A stretch of 64,000 nt of DNA from Eisenibacter elegans DSM 3317 (GTDB taxonomy: Bacteria > Bacteroidota > Bacteroidia > Cytophagales > Microscillaceae), in contig NZ_KE387152.1 in assembly GCF_000430505.1 (NCBI RefSeq), positions 385,413 through 449,412 on the forward strand. Reading direction: 5' to 3'. The notes beneath the pieces are model-generated. The model worked only from the letters and a program-made list of their open reading frames with translations, was not told where the DNA came from and did not search any database. Positions within the stretch are counted from its first letter, which is position 1. Each line of letters starts with the position of its first letter. This document shows, piece by piece, positions 52,456 to 61,472 of the stretch. The translations under genes were made by a program, and so were the position numbers.

Positions 52456-55242
52456 TTATACCACTACGTTGATGATTTTCTTAGGTACTACAATCACCTT
52501 TTTGGGGGCTTTATCGGCCATCCAGCGGCGCACGGTCTCGTCGGCGAGGGCACGCTGCTCTATCTCGGCGGGGCTGAGGTCAAGCGGCAGGCTGAGCTTG
52601 GTGCGCATTTTTCCGTTGATAGACACGGGGTACTCGAAGCTGTCTTCGGCCAAGTACTGCTCGTCCCAGATAGGGAAGGGGGCAATGTGGATGCTTTGTA
52701 TGTGTCCCATTTTGGCCCAAAGCTCCTCGGTGATATGTGGCGCATAAGGCGCAAGGAGTTGTAAGAAGGGTTCGAGAATAGCCTGCTTGTGGCATTTGAG
52801 CGTATTTAGCTCATTGACCGCAATCATAAAGGCGCTGACAGGCGTGTTGAACGAAAGGCGCTCGATGTCTTCGCTGACTTTCTTGATGGTTTTGTGCAAC
52901 ACTTTCCACTCCTCGGCGCTGGGAGCGGCATCGCTGAGCTGCCATTCGTCTTGCTCATTGTAAAACAAGCGCCAGAGTTTGCGCAAAAACTTTGACACAC
53001 CATCGATGCCTTGGGTATTCCAAGGTTTGGAAAGCTCTATAGGCCCCAAAAACATCTCATACAGGCGCAGGGTATCCGCCCCGTACTTGGCGATTACTTC
53101 GTCCGGGTTGACGACATTGTACTTCGACTTCGACATCTTCTCGACCACACGCTCGCAGCCCAGTTGCCCGTTGGCATCGGGGATAAACTTGGCGTTTTGG
53201 TATTCAGGTCGCCATTGTTTGAAAGCCGCTGTGTCGAGCTTGTCATGTGCATCGACTAAGCTGATGTCTACCCGCACCGGAATTGTCTCTGCATCTGTCT
53301 GTAGTGGGAAGCTGACAAAGGTGTTTTCGTCTTTGAGTTTGTGTACCAAGGCCGAAACGCCCTGAATCATGCCTTGGTTGAGGAGCTTTTGGAATGGCTC
53401 TTCGAAGCCGATGTACCCCCGGTCAAACAAGAATTTGGCCCAGAAGCGGGAGTAGAGCAAATGGCCTACGGCGTGCTCGGTGCCGCCTATGTAAAGGTCT
53501 ACACTGTTCCAGTAGTCGGTGGCGCTGCGCTCGGCAAACGTTTGGTCGTTTTGGCTATCCATATAGCGCAAGAAGTACCACGACGAGCCGGCCCATCCGG
53601 GCATGGTAGTCAGCTCATAAGGGTATTGGCCTTGGTATTTCCAGCCTTCGGCACGTGCCAAAGGAGGCTCGCCGTCTTCGGTGGGCTTGTAAGCCTCGAT
53701 GTCGGGCAGGGTAAGGGGCAGTTGGTCTTGGGGGATGAGGTAAGGCAAACCTTCTTTGAAATAGACCGGCACCGGCTCGCCCCAGTAGCGTTGGCGGCTG
53801 AAAACTGCGTCACGCAGGCGGTAGTTGACCTTGGCCTTGCCGATATTTTTTTCTTCTACAAAGGCGATGGCACGTTGGATAGCTTCGGGTACTTCGAGGC
53901 CGTTGAGGAAGTCGGAGTTGATCATTCGTCCGCTTTTTTCGCTGTATACTTCCAGCACCTTGCCTGACTCATCCACCGGGGTTTTGTCGATGATGGGCAC
54001 TATAGGAAGGCCAAAGTGGGTAGCAAAGCGGAAGTCGCGCTCGTCAGAAGCAGGCACCCCCATCACTACGCCCGTACCATAACCGGCTAGGACATAATCG
54101 GCCACCCAAATCGGGATTTGTTGGCCATTGAAAGGGTTGATGGCATAAGCTCCCGTAAAAGCACCCGAAACGGTTTTGACCTCTGTTTGCCGCTCACGCT
54201 CACTACGGTTTTTGGCCATTTGTACATAGGCTTCTACCTCGGCGCGGCGCTCCGGCGTGGCGAGTTGGTCAATCACCTCGTGTTCAGGAGCCAAGACCAA
54301 ATAACTTACCCCATAGATGGTATCGATACGGGTAGTGAAGGCCGTCAGGGCGTGTCCAAGGGCGGGTACTTCAAATTGCACCTCACAACCATAAGATTTG
54401 CCAATCCAGTTGCGCTGCATTTCTTTGAGGGCTTCGGACCAATCGAGGCGTTCAAGGTCGTTGAGCAGGCGCTCGGCGTAGGCCGTGATGCGCATCGACC
54501 ATTGTTTCATCTTTTTGCGCTCTACGGGGTGGCCGCCGCGCTCCGAAAAGCCGTCTTTCACCTCATCGTTGGCCAATACGGTACCCAAGGCCGGACACCA
54601 GTTTACGACAGACTCGGCCAAGTAGGTCAGGCGGTAATGCAGCAGGAGCGTATACTGTTTTTGAGCATCGTAGCCCTTCCAGTCGGAGGCGCTGAAGAGT
54701 GGAGTATCCTCATCACAAGCGGCTTTCACCCCGTGGTTGCCTTCGACTTCAAAAATCTGCACCAACTCGCTGATGGGGCGAGCTTTTTGGGCGTTGAGGT
54801 CATACCAACTGTCAAAAATCTGCTGAAAAATCCACTGTGTCCAGCGGTAATATTGGGGAGCGGAGGTCTGTACCTCGCGGCTCCAGTCGTAAGAAAAACC
54901 AATTTTGCCCAGTTGTTGCTTGAAGGTAGCAATGTTCTGGGCAGTGGTGATGGCAGGATGTTGGCCGGTATCGATGGCATATTGCTCGGCAGGGAGGCCG
55001 AAAGAGTCAAAGCCCATCGGGTGCAAGACGTTGAAGCCCTGCATACGCTTATAACGCGCTACAATATCAGAAGCGATATAACCTAGCGGATGCCCTACGT
55101 GCAGTCCTGCTCCCGAAGGATAAGGAAACATATCGAGGACGTAGTATTTGGGTTTATCTGAGTGATTGGGCGTATGATAAATCTGTTGCGCTTGCCAGTA
55201 CTGCTGCCATTTCTGCTCAATGGATTGGGGTTGGTATTCCAT
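52456..55242 (-). CDS. leuS: Leucyl-tRNA synthetase
   Basis: 928 residues from the Met at 55242 (MEYQPQSIEQKWQQ); the frame is open upstream for 91 codons but that part is not leuS-like. Class I motifs: HVGH (48-51) and KMSKS (about 702-706). The editing (CP1) domain lies between, with LTAFTTRIDTIYGVSYLV and GVPASDERDFRF. The C-terminal anticodon-binding region ends in KKVIVVPKKIINVVV. A TAATTTTG -7-like box lies 45 bp upstream on the minus strand (55285-55292). Confidence 0.97.
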   Translation of the reverse strand: MEYQPQSIEQKWQQYWQAQQIYHTPNHSDKPKYYVLDMFPYPSGAGLHVGHPLGYIASDIVARYKRMQGFNVLHPMGFDSFGLPAEQYAIDTGQHPAITTAQNIATFKQQLGKIGFSYDWSREVQTSAPQYYRWTQWIFQQIFDSWYDLNAQKARPISELVQIFEVEGNHGVKAACDEDTPLFSASDWKGYDAQKQYTLLLHYRLTYLAESVVNWCPALGTVLANDEVKDGFSERGGHPVERKKMKQWSMRITAYAERLLNDLERLDWSEALKEMQRNWIGKSYGCEVQFEVPALGHALTAFTTRIDTIYGVSYLVLAPEHEVIDQLATPERRAEVEAYVQMAKNRSERERQTEVKTVSGAFTGAYAINPFNGQQIPIWVADYVLAGYGTGVVMGVPASDERDFRFATHFGLPIVPIIDKTPVDESGKVLEVYSEKSGRMINSDFLNGLEVPEAIQRAIAFVEEKNIGKAKVNYRLRDAVFSRQRYWGEPVPVYFKEGLPYLIPQDQLPLTLPDIEAYKPTEDGEPPLARAEGWKYQGQYPYELTTMPGWAGSSWYFLRYMDSQNDQTFAERSATDYWNSVDLYIGGTEHAVGHLLYSRFWAKFLFDRGYIGFEEPFQKLLNQGMIQGVSALVHKLKDENTFVSFPLQTDAETIPVRVDISLVDAHDKLDTAAFKQWRPEYQNAKFIPDANGQLGCERVVEKMSKSKYNVVNPDEVIAKYGADTLRLYEMFLGPIELSKPWNTQGIDGVSKFLRKLWRLFYNEQDEWQLSDAAPSAEEWKVLHKTIKKVSEDIERLSFNTPVSAFMIAVNELNTLKCHKQAILEPFLQLLAPYAPHITEELWAKMGHIQSIHIAPFPIWDEQYLAEDSFEYPVSINGKMRTKLSLPLDLSPAEIEQRALADETVRRWMADKAPKKVIVVPKKIINVVV

Positions 55243-55343
55243 AGGTTTTTGTGTCCGAATGGGATTGACATAAAAATTTGGGAGCAAAATTAAGCAATAA
55301 AACTGACTTTTGATAGCCTTGAAGGAGATAGGCCGATGTGCCA

Positions 55344-55375
55344 TTTGTGCTTCAGGGGCTTTTTGGCTACCTTTG
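55344..55375 (+). promoter_or_regulatory. Predicted promoter of trhO
   Basis: TTTG (55344-55347), a 20-bp spacer, then TACCTTTG (55368-55375), matching Bacteroidota consensus, about 48 bp before the start codon. It is divergent from the leuS promoter region. Confidence 0.6.
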
Positions 55376-55422
55376 CAAACATTTTTCATTTTTACTAACA
55401 CTTTGCTGAAACAAAGAGCGTT

Positions 55423-56430
55423 ATGAGCACCATTGCCACGCATCCTTACAGGGTATTGTTGTATTATTGCTATACCCCTATTGAAGACCCACAGGTTTTT
55501 AGAGACCAACACCACCTCCTTTGCCTAGAGCTGAATTTGCTAGGCCGCATTATTATTTCGGAAGAAGGGCTAAATGGAACTATTTCTGGATTAGCCGCTG
55601 ATTGTGAGGCGTATATGGCTGCCGTAAAGGCTGACCCTCGCTTTGCTTCAATTGATTTCAAAGTAGAGACACACGCCCAACACGCTTTCCAAAAGCTACA
55701 CGTGCGCTACAAGCCTGAAATTGTACACTCCGGCCTGACACACCTCAACCCCAATGAGCGTACAGGCAAACACCTTTCACCGGCAGAGTTTAAAAAGCTC
55801 AAAGATGACCCCGATGTTGTGTTGGTAGATATGCGCTCCAATTATGAACACAGTGTGGGCAAGTTCAAAAATGCCATTACTTTCGACATAGAGCACTTCC
55901 GTGATATGCCCCAAAAAGCACCCGAAGTACTCGCCCCCTACAAGGATAAAAAAATCATTACGTACTGTACGGGTGGTATCAAGTGTGAGAAAGCCAGTGC
56001 TTTTTTGCTGGAGCAAGGTTTTGAGGAAGTGTACCAATTACACGGAGGCATCATCAAATATGCCATCGAGGAAGGAGGAGAAGATTTTGAGGGCAAATGT
56101 TATGTGTTTGACAATCGCGTGGCCGTAGAGGTCAATCGTGTGAATCCGACGATACGCTCCAAATGCCACGTTTGTGGTACAGCCACAGAACGGATGGTCA
56201 ACTGCGCTAATCCACATTGTAACCTCCATACCACTATTTGCGAGACCTGTGGCGAAGCGCTCGACGGAGCTTGTTCGGAGCCCTGCCGCGACCACCCCGA
56301 CAAACGCCCCTACGACGGAACTGGGTATTATGCTAAGCATCTAAACGGCTATGACCCCAAAAGCGGGTTTTATCAAAATAGCCTCGAAATGGCACGCAGG
56401 CTAGGACAGACACCAACACTGTCAGAATAA
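55423..56430 (+). CDS. trhO: tRNA uridine-34 hydroxylase (YceA/TrhO, rhodanese-like)
   Basis: 335 residues. An N-terminal acylphosphatase-like region (RIIISEEGLNGTISG) leads to a rhodanese domain with the catalytic Cys182 in TYCTGGIKCEKAS; Cys188 is also conserved. A Cys-rich C-terminal segment (SKCHVCGT, CANPHCN, CETCGEALDGACSEPC) is typical of the family. Known role: prephenate-independent 5-hydroxylation of U34 in some tRNAs. Length is normal. It stands alone behind a good promoter. Confidence 0.94.
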   Translation: MSTIATHPYRVLLYYCYTPIEDPQVFRDQHHLLCLELNLLGRIIISEEGLNGTISGLAADCEAYMAAVKADPRFASIDFKVETHAQHAFQKLHVRYKPEIVHSGLTHLNPNERTGKHLSPAEFKKLKDDPDVVLVDMRSNYEHSVGKFKNAITFDIEHFRDMPQKAPEVLAPYKDKKIITYCTGGIKCEKASAFLLEQGFEEVYQLHGGIIKYAIEEGGEDFEGKCYVFDNRVAVEVNRVNPTIRSKCHVCGTATERMVNCANPHCNLHTTICETCGEALDGACSEPCRDHPDKRPYDGTGYYAKHLNGYDPKSGFYQNSLEMARRLGQTPTLSE

Positions 56431-56548
56431 ATTGTGGCAAAAATCTTTAGCGCTAGTGTTTGCAAACCTAGCGCTAAGGAGTTGCCCCAAAGTTGTGGAA
56501 AGGCTACTTTGCCTCATAAAAATCAACAAAAACCTGAACAAACTGTGC

Positions 56549-56868
56549 TTAGTCGTCGTCTTTCATCTCCGCGAGCCCTTCATTTTGTTCCAAAACAGGA
56601 GGGGTAGTTGTTGAGATGAGATAGTTGTCAGACCTGCCCTTGTTTTTGAGCATAAAAGCATTGAAAGCCTGAATCATATCGAGTTGGCTACCTAGGGTAG
56701 GGTCAGAAGAGGGTTTGAGTTGAATATTGAAGGCGTTGAAGTGATTGATTTTGTGGCTTTGGCCTTTGCCTTCTATCAAATTGACGGCTCGGATTTTTTG
56801 CCGGGAAGGCTGAAATGAATCTCACAGGCAAACACATCAGCAAGATTTATTGACACAGCTTGTAGCAT
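56549..56868 (-). pseudogene. Truncated, frameshifted paralogue of the protein encoded at 39860
   Basis: Read on the minus strand, codons from about 56868 give NLADVFACEIHFSLPGKK and then stop after a frameshift. In the next frame VNLIEGKGQ, NHFNAFNIQLKPSSDP and a polar tail ending EGLAEMKDDD follow. All align in order with VFTCEIHF, LIEGIGQ, NHFNAFDIRLKPADDP and EGVAGMKD of the 39860 protein. The break falls at a run of six A; one extra A would restore the frame. The N-terminal 100 or so residues and signal peptide are missing. Either a decayed gene or, for the frameshift only, a sequencing error. Confidence 0.8.
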
Positions 56869-56885
56869 AGCCTTTGGCTTTTCAA

Positions 56886-56903
56886 CATAGGCTGTAGCCT
56901 ATG
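56886..56903. repeat. Short perfect palindrome next to the remnant
   Basis: CATAGGCT and AGCCTATG flank two bases, a perfect 8-bp inverted repeat. It sits exactly where homology of the remnant ends, so it may mark a rearrangement junction or an old insertion end. It may also be a weak terminator for the nuclease gene region. Confidence 0.4.
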
Positions 56904-56922
56904 GTAGGCATATTTCCCCAAA

Positions 56923-58314
56923 CTACCCCTCATCTTCTGACCACCAGTGTACAGTACTGCGTTGTTGTTTGAGCCACTGGCCGATGATTTTCTGAATGTC
57001 GCGGTTGTCGTCGGCAGCTGTGATGTAGGGTTTTATTTGTGCCCAATCGTGTAGCGACAGCTTACGCGGGGCATAGCCCCAGCCCAAATAGCGCCCCTGC
57101 CTGACTACAGCCAGCACCTGCTCTTCGGGTTCGCGGCCTTTGTCGCGAATCACAAAACTGTGTGTTTTGTAATGACTGAAACTTTCGAGTGCGGCCAAGG
57201 CGCGGGTGTTATAGGTTTGAGGTGCTTCTTCTGCCACACAAGCGCCTTGGCAGACTTTGACTTGGTAATCGAAACAAGCGCCGGCACTGTCGTACAGCCC
57301 ACAGAGCTTGAGGCAGAGCTGATGCTCCTGTGCCTTGCGGTACAAGATGGCCTTGGCCGACGGCAGGCTGGCTGTAGCCGCCAAGGGGATTTTGTTGGGT
57401 TGATTTTGGAGCTTATCCACAAAAAACTTGAGATAGCCCTCGCGCCCATTACGGCTAAAAACTCCGTATTGGTGGCGTGTGCGTCGTTGTTGGCGGTTGA
57501 AGAGCGGCTTCCAGCGCTTGATTTCGGCTGACTCCAACAGCAGGGCGGCCAACTCGCTGCCCGTCAAGATGTAATTGATGGACGCTACTTGGTTTTTGAA
57601 CTCGATGGTCTTGGGGCTGTGCAAATTGGTGCTAAAGTGAGACGCAATCCGCTTTTTGATGTTCTTGCTCTTACCTACATAGATAATCCGCCCGGTTTCA
57701 TTGAGGAAATAATACACCCCGGTTTCTTCGGGAAGCCATTCAAATACCTGCATACTGACCTTGGGCGGCCATATTTTGACACTAATCTCATTTTCGACTA
57801 CCTGCTGTGTTACTTTCTCGGTATTTTTTTGAAGTAGTTGCTGCAAGAGGCTCACGGTGGCCGTAGCATCGTCGAGGGCGCGGTGGTGGGCTTCGAGCCG
57901 GATGCCGAAGTGTATGCAGAGATTTTTGAGTGAATAAGAAGGAAGCTTGGGGAATAGCTGCCTAGATAGGCGAAGGGTACAGAGTGTTTTGCGTACAAAC
58001 CGGAATCCTAGGCTGTTGAACTCTTGCCGCAAGAACGAGTAGTCAAAATAGGCGTTGTGTGCCACCAGAATCCGCCCTTCGGTAAGGGTAACAATGTCCT
58101 TGGCTACTTCATAAAACTTGGGCGCATCGGCCACCATCGCGGTCGAGATACCGGTTAGTTGGGTGATAAAATCAGGCACCACCCGTTCCGGATTGATGAG
58201 TGTATGGAAGCGTTCCGTTACCTGTGTTCCATCGTGTAGCAGGATGGCGATTTCGGTAATGCGGTCTTCGTTGAGTCTGCGTCCGGTGGTTTCGATATCG
58301 ACGATGGCGTACAA
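56923..58314 (-). CDS. Fused DEDDh 3'-5' exonuclease and GIY-YIG nuclease
   Basis: 463 residues. Residues 1-165 form a PolIII-epsilon-like exonuclease (VDIETTG, the HNAYFDYSFL segment, HHRALDDATA: DEDDh acidic set with the active His). Residues about 190-280 are a GIY-YIG nuclease (TGVYYFLNETGRIIYVGKSKNIKKRI), as in the UvrC N-terminus, followed by a Cys-rich part (LKLCGLYDSAGACFDYQVKVCQGAC). This architecture resembles the Cho/UvrC-like repair proteins known in several phyla and suggests damage excision repair. The lipoprotein gene at 58324 lies upstream on the same strand, 9 bp away. Confidence 0.92.
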   Translation of the reverse strand: MYAIVDIETTGRRLNEDRITEIAILLHDGTQVTERFHTLINPERVVPDFITQLTGISTAMVADAPKFYEVAKDIVTLTEGRILVAHNAYFDYSFLRQEFNSLGFRFVRKTLCTLRLSRQLFPKLPSYSLKNLCIHFGIRLEAHHRALDDATATVSLLQQLLQKNTEKVTQQVVENEISVKIWPPKVSMQVFEWLPEETGVYYFLNETGRIIYVGKSKNIKKRIASHFSTNLHSPKTIEFKNQVASINYILTGSELAALLLESAEIKRWKPLFNRQQRRTRHQYGVFSRNGREGYLKFFVDKLQNQPNKIPLAATASLPSAKAILYRKAQEHQLCLKLCGLYDSAGACFDYQVKVCQGACVAEEAPQTYNTRALAALESFSHYKTHSFVIRDKGREPEEQVLAVVRQGRYLGWGYAPRKLSLHDWAQIKPYITAADDNRDIQKIIGQWLKQQRSTVHWWSEDEG

Positions 58315-58323
58315 GATACAGGG

Positions 58324-58809
58324 TTATTTTATGGGTGAGAGTTGTAGGGGCAGGGCTTCTTCATCAGGTAGCTGGTAGGTTCCCTCCCAATTCTCCTCCT
58401 TGGTGTTGAGGGTCATTAGCGCTGTTTTTTGGTCATCAATAGCGACGCTGAGCGTCAAGGTTTGGCCTTTGCGCTGCCCTTCGACCTTGAGTTTTTCCTT
58501 ACCCAAGAGCAGTGCGCCACTATACCGGTCGTCGTCTTGGGTTACCAAGAAAAGCTGCACCAAGGTTTGCCCATTGAGAGTGCCTTTATAGAGTGCCTCA
58601 TTAGGGGCGCTAGGCTGGGGCAGTTCTGGAAGGTTGACTGGAATGTCAGTTACTTTTTCGGGGTTTTCGGGAATCTCTTCGTGCAAGACTACTTCTGTGC
58701 CTAGAAAGTCGCTTGGTTCTTGCGCTGATTGGGTATTCCCGCAGGCCCAAAGCCCAAGGCAGGCCGCCAACCCAAACAAAGAGGTACGGATGTTGGAAAA
58801 GTGGTGCAT
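58324..58809 (-). CDS. Small lipoprotein of unknown function
   Basis: About 161 residues from the Met at 58809, chosen because it gives a lipoprotein signal with lipobox LGLWAC. A Pro/Glu-rich linker follows, then about 100 residues of strands (YSGALLLGKEKLKVEGQRKG, WEGTYQLPDEE). The beta-rich repeat pattern suggests a small barrel or sandwich; I recognise no family. Its stop is 9 bp from the nuclease gene start, so the two may be cotranscribed. Confidence 0.7.
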   Translation of the reverse strand: MHHFSNIRTSLFGLAACLGLWACGNTQSAQEPSDFLGTEVVLHEEIPENPEKVTDIPVNLPELPQPSAPNEALYKGTLNGQTLVQLFLVTQDDDRYSGALLLGKEKLKVEGQRKGQTLTLSVAIDDQKTALMTLNTKEENWEGTYQLPDEEALPLQLSPIK

Positions 58810-58863
58810 AGATACCGAGGGGTTTGTATCACAAATAACGCCAAAATAGCCCAAAGCTGCAAG

Positions 58864-58895
58864 TTTGCGCTTGACGGGCGAAAATCGTACTTTTA
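58864..58895 (+). promoter_or_regulatory. Predicted promoter of the glycan cluster
   Basis: TTTG (58864-58867), a 20-bp spacer, then TACTTTTA (58888-58895), one base off the consensus, 37 bp before the start codon of the first glycosyltransferase. Confidence 0.5.
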
Positions 58896-58931
58896 TAGCC
58901 GGCTAACTAAGTTTATTGCCGTTTCAAGCTT

Positions 58932-59861
58932 ATGCTGAATACTCCCGTTTTATTTTTGGTGTTCAATCGTTTGGAGCCTACGCAGCGTGTTTTTGAGCGC
59001 ATCCGTGAGGCTAGGCCAAAGCAACTCTTCATCGCCGCCGATGGCCCCCGCCCACAGCACCCCACCGATGCGGAGCGCTGCCAAGCTGTGCGCGAGTACC
59101 TCCTAGCACACATCGACTGGGACTGCGCGCTACACACGCTCTTCCGTGACCAAAACCTAGGCTGTGGCCAAGCGGTCAGCCAAGCCATTACTTGGTTTTT
59201 TGAGCACGTCCCCCAAGGCATCATCCTCGAAGATGATACCCTGCCCGACCCTAGTTTCTTCTACTTCTGCCAAACCTTGCTCCACCATTACCAAGACGAT
59301 GAGCGGGTGATGCATATTGCAGGTACCAACTTCCAGTTTGGACGGCGTATCAACTCTTATGCCTATTATTTCTCCAAGTATATCCACGTTTGGGGCTGGG
59401 CCACTTGGCGGAGAGCCTGGCAGAAATACACATTTGAGATTACACCCGACACCCCTCAGTGGGAGGGATATTTGGGGACTTACCACCTCAGCAAAGCCGA
59501 AAAAAATTATTGGTTACACATTTTGCAACAACTCAAAACCATCGATACTTGGGATTACCAATGGTTTTTTTCTATTTGGAGGAATAATGGTCTCAGTGCT
59601 GTCAGCAATCACAACCTCATTACCAATATTGGCTTCGACCAAGAGGCAACACACACCAAGATAGCCAACAATACGGCTTTCTTGCCCACAAAGCGCCTAG
59701 ACAGCATCATACATCCACAACTTGTATTGATTGATGAAGTCGCTGATAAGCACACTTTTACACGCGCCATAGCCCCAAACCCAACGCTAAGTACCCGCCT
59801 CAAACACCGCTTTAGCCAAGTATTCCGAAATGCAACAAATTTTAGAAAAAATCAACCATAA
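58932..59861 (+). CDS. Glycosyltransferase (GT-A-like), mosaic paralogue 1
   Basis: 309 residues. The first half has the sugar-nucleotide fold (VLFLVFNR, FIAADGPRP) with the acidic metal motif in GIILEDDTLPD (100-102). The second half has the conserved WGWATWRRAW box found in related glycosyltransferases acting on surface polysaccharide. Residues 7-127 are almost identical to the paralogue at 61889, at both protein and DNA level, while the rest diverges strongly. The 3' end overlaps the next gene by 32 bp. The sugar substrate is unknown. Confidence 0.85.
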   Translation: MLNTPVLFLVFNRLEPTQRVFERIREARPKQLFIAADGPRPQHPTDAERCQAVREYLLAHIDWDCALHTLFRDQNLGCGQAVSQAITWFFEHVPQGIILEDDTLPDPSFFYFCQTLLHHYQDDERVMHIAGTNFQFGRRINSYAYYFSKYIHVWGWATWRRAWQKYTFEITPDTPQWEGYLGTYHLSKAEKNYWLHILQQLKTIDTWDYQWFFSIWRNNGLSAVSNHNLITNIGFDQEATHTKIANNTAFLPTKRLDSIIHPQLVLIDEVADKHTFTRAIAPNPTLSTRLKHRFSQVFRNATNFRKNQP

Positions 59862-60636
59862 GTATCGATTGGCGTTTGACAGACGCTATGCAGAAATACA
59901 CCGCCTGACTTACCTGCCCCGATACCAAACCACCACCACTTTCCTCTTGAATAAGGCTCAAGAAATACGGATTGCAGACGGAAAATCATTTTTGGCCGGG
60001 TATGAGGAGATTTATCAGCGTGAAAACTACCGCTTCAAAGCCAGTCGCCCACAACCCATCATCATTGACTGTGGGGCAAATATAGGCCTGAGTGTCATTT
60101 ATTTTAAAACGCTGTATCCCGATGCGCAAATATGGGCCTTCGAGGCTGACCCTGACATATTCCAGCTGCTTGCATACAATACAGAAGCCCTTGCGCTCAA
60201 AGAAGTAACGTTACAACAGTGCGCCATCTGGCACAAAAACGAGCCGATTTTGTTTGTACAAGAAGGCGGGTTTTCGGGGCAAGTCTTGACGGATAGCCAA
60301 CAAAAAGACCAGGCAACGACTGTAGAGGCCGTCAGGCTGGCAGATTATTTGGCCGACTTTGAGTATATTGACTTTCTAAAAATCGATATTGAAGGAGCAG
60401 AGTATGAGGTTGTTAAAGATTGTGTTGACCAACTCCACAAGGTAGCACATTTGTTTATAGAGTACCATTCCTCCTTGATGCACCCACAGAGGCTAGGCCA
60501 AATGTTGGACTTATTGAGCAACTGTGGCTTTCGGTATATCGTTAAAGAAGCATTTGCCCCCAAATACCCATTTTTGGATGGCGAAATTCCACCTTTTGAT
60601 TTTCAAGTAGAAATATTTGCCAAAGCAAACAGATGA
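59830..60636 (+). CDS. FkbM-family SAM-dependent methyltransferase
   Basis: 268 residues. The SAM-binding start IIDCGANIGLSVIYFK (about 77-92), the acidic FEADPD and the downstream DFLKIDIEGAEYEVVK are hallmarks of FkbM methyltransferases, which methylate sugar or lipid hydroxyls. It overlaps the preceding gene by 32 bp and the next by 4 bp (ATGA), showing tight translational coupling in the glycan operon. The substrate is unknown. Confidence 0.92.
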   Translation: MQQILEKINHKYRLAFDRRYAEIHRLTYLPRYQTTTTFLLNKAQEIRIADGKSFLAGYEEIYQRENYRFKASRPQPIIIDCGANIGLSVIYFKTLYPDAQIWAFEADPDIFQLLAYNTEALALKEVTLQQCAIWHKNEPILFVQEGGFSGQVLTDSQQKDQATTVEAVRLADYLADFEYIDFLKIDIEGAEYEVVKDCVDQLHKVAHLFIEYHSSLMHPQRLGQMLDLLSNCGFRYIVKEAFAPKYPFLDGEIPPFDFQVEIFAKANR

Positions 60637-61415
60637 ATGAAGTAGTTGTTGTTATTCCAATTTATAAGGCAGTCCCTAGTCTTGCCGAGCTACAATCTTT
60701 TAAGCAGTGTTTACACGTTTTACAACAACATCCTATCATAATGATTGCGCCCCAAGGGCTAGACCTCACCGCCTATTTGGAGGTAGCCCCAAGGCTGAAA
60801 GCGGTTTTTTTTGACAGCAGTTTCTTTACATCTACCATAGCCTACAGCAAATTGCTGTTGTCAGCGTTTTTTTATCAGACCTTTGCCCAATACCAGTACC
60901 TACTTATTTATCAGTTGGATGCATATGTATTCAAAGACGAGTTGTTGTATTGGTGTCGACAAGGGTATGATTATATAGGTGCGCCTTGGCTGAGCCCCGA
61001 GAGTATTACCAAAAACAAATTACATTATTTTCAAGCCACCTACTCGACTGTCAAGCCTATTCGGTTTATCAAAAAACGCTTCAATTTCTCACAGGGGCGT
61101 AAGATTTTTGTAGGTAATGGCGGATTTTCGCTGCGCAATGTCAAAACACATTTTAAAGTCTGCCAAAGCCTCAGACATATCGGCATCTATCTCGACACCT
61201 TAGAGCATAATGAGGACATTATCTGGAGCATCTATGTGCCTTGCTATTTCCCATTTTACAAAATTCCACATCAAGAAATAGCGCTACAGTTTGCCTTCGA
61301 AGAGCTACCACAAGATGCATACAAACTGAACAAAGATGCATTGCCTTTTGGGGTACATGCGTGGGAGAAATATGATCCTGTTTTTTGGGAAATGTTTATC
61401 CAAACCCTGTCCTGA
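60633..61415 (+). CDS. DUF5672 putative glycosyltransferase
   Basis: 260 residues. Typical DUF5672 segments are YQYLLIYQLDAYVF, the YDYIGAPW box, VGNGGFSLRN and a terminal HAWEKYDP. The family is predicted to be GT-A glycosyltransferases. It starts at the ATGA overlap with the FkbM gene. About 57 bp after its stop the repeat element C2 begins, so the operon is interrupted here by repeat DNA. Confidence 0.85.
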   Translation: MNEVVVVIPIYKAVPSLAELQSFKQCLHVLQQHPIIMIAPQGLDLTAYLEVAPRLKAVFFDSSFFTSTIAYSKLLLSAFFYQTFAQYQYLLIYQLDAYVFKDELLYWCRQGYDYIGAPWLSPESITKNKLHYFQATYSTVKPIRFIKKRFNFSQGRKIFVGNGGFSLRNVKTHFKVCQSLRHIGIYLDTLEHNEDIIWSIYVPCYFPFYKIPHQEIALQFAFEELPQDAYKLNKDALPFGVHAWEKYDPVFWEMFIQTLS

Positions 61416-61472
61416 GTGCAGGGTGTGTGCTCCAAAGGATAAGTCATGGGCAGCCGTTACAGCGCTGTATTT

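Noticed and set aside
53341-53967. 208-codon plus-strand frame opposite leuS
   Set aside because: Antisense shadow of conserved leuS sequence with no protein-like features.
54118-55086. 322-codon plus-strand frame opposite leuS
   Set aside because: It is antisense to highly conserved leuS codons, has no recognisable domain, and is typical of GC-biased third-position shadows.
55243-55515. 91-codon N-terminal extension of leuS
   Set aside because: The standard LeuS start MEYQPQSIEQKW is at 55242 and the extension would cover the trhO promoter region.
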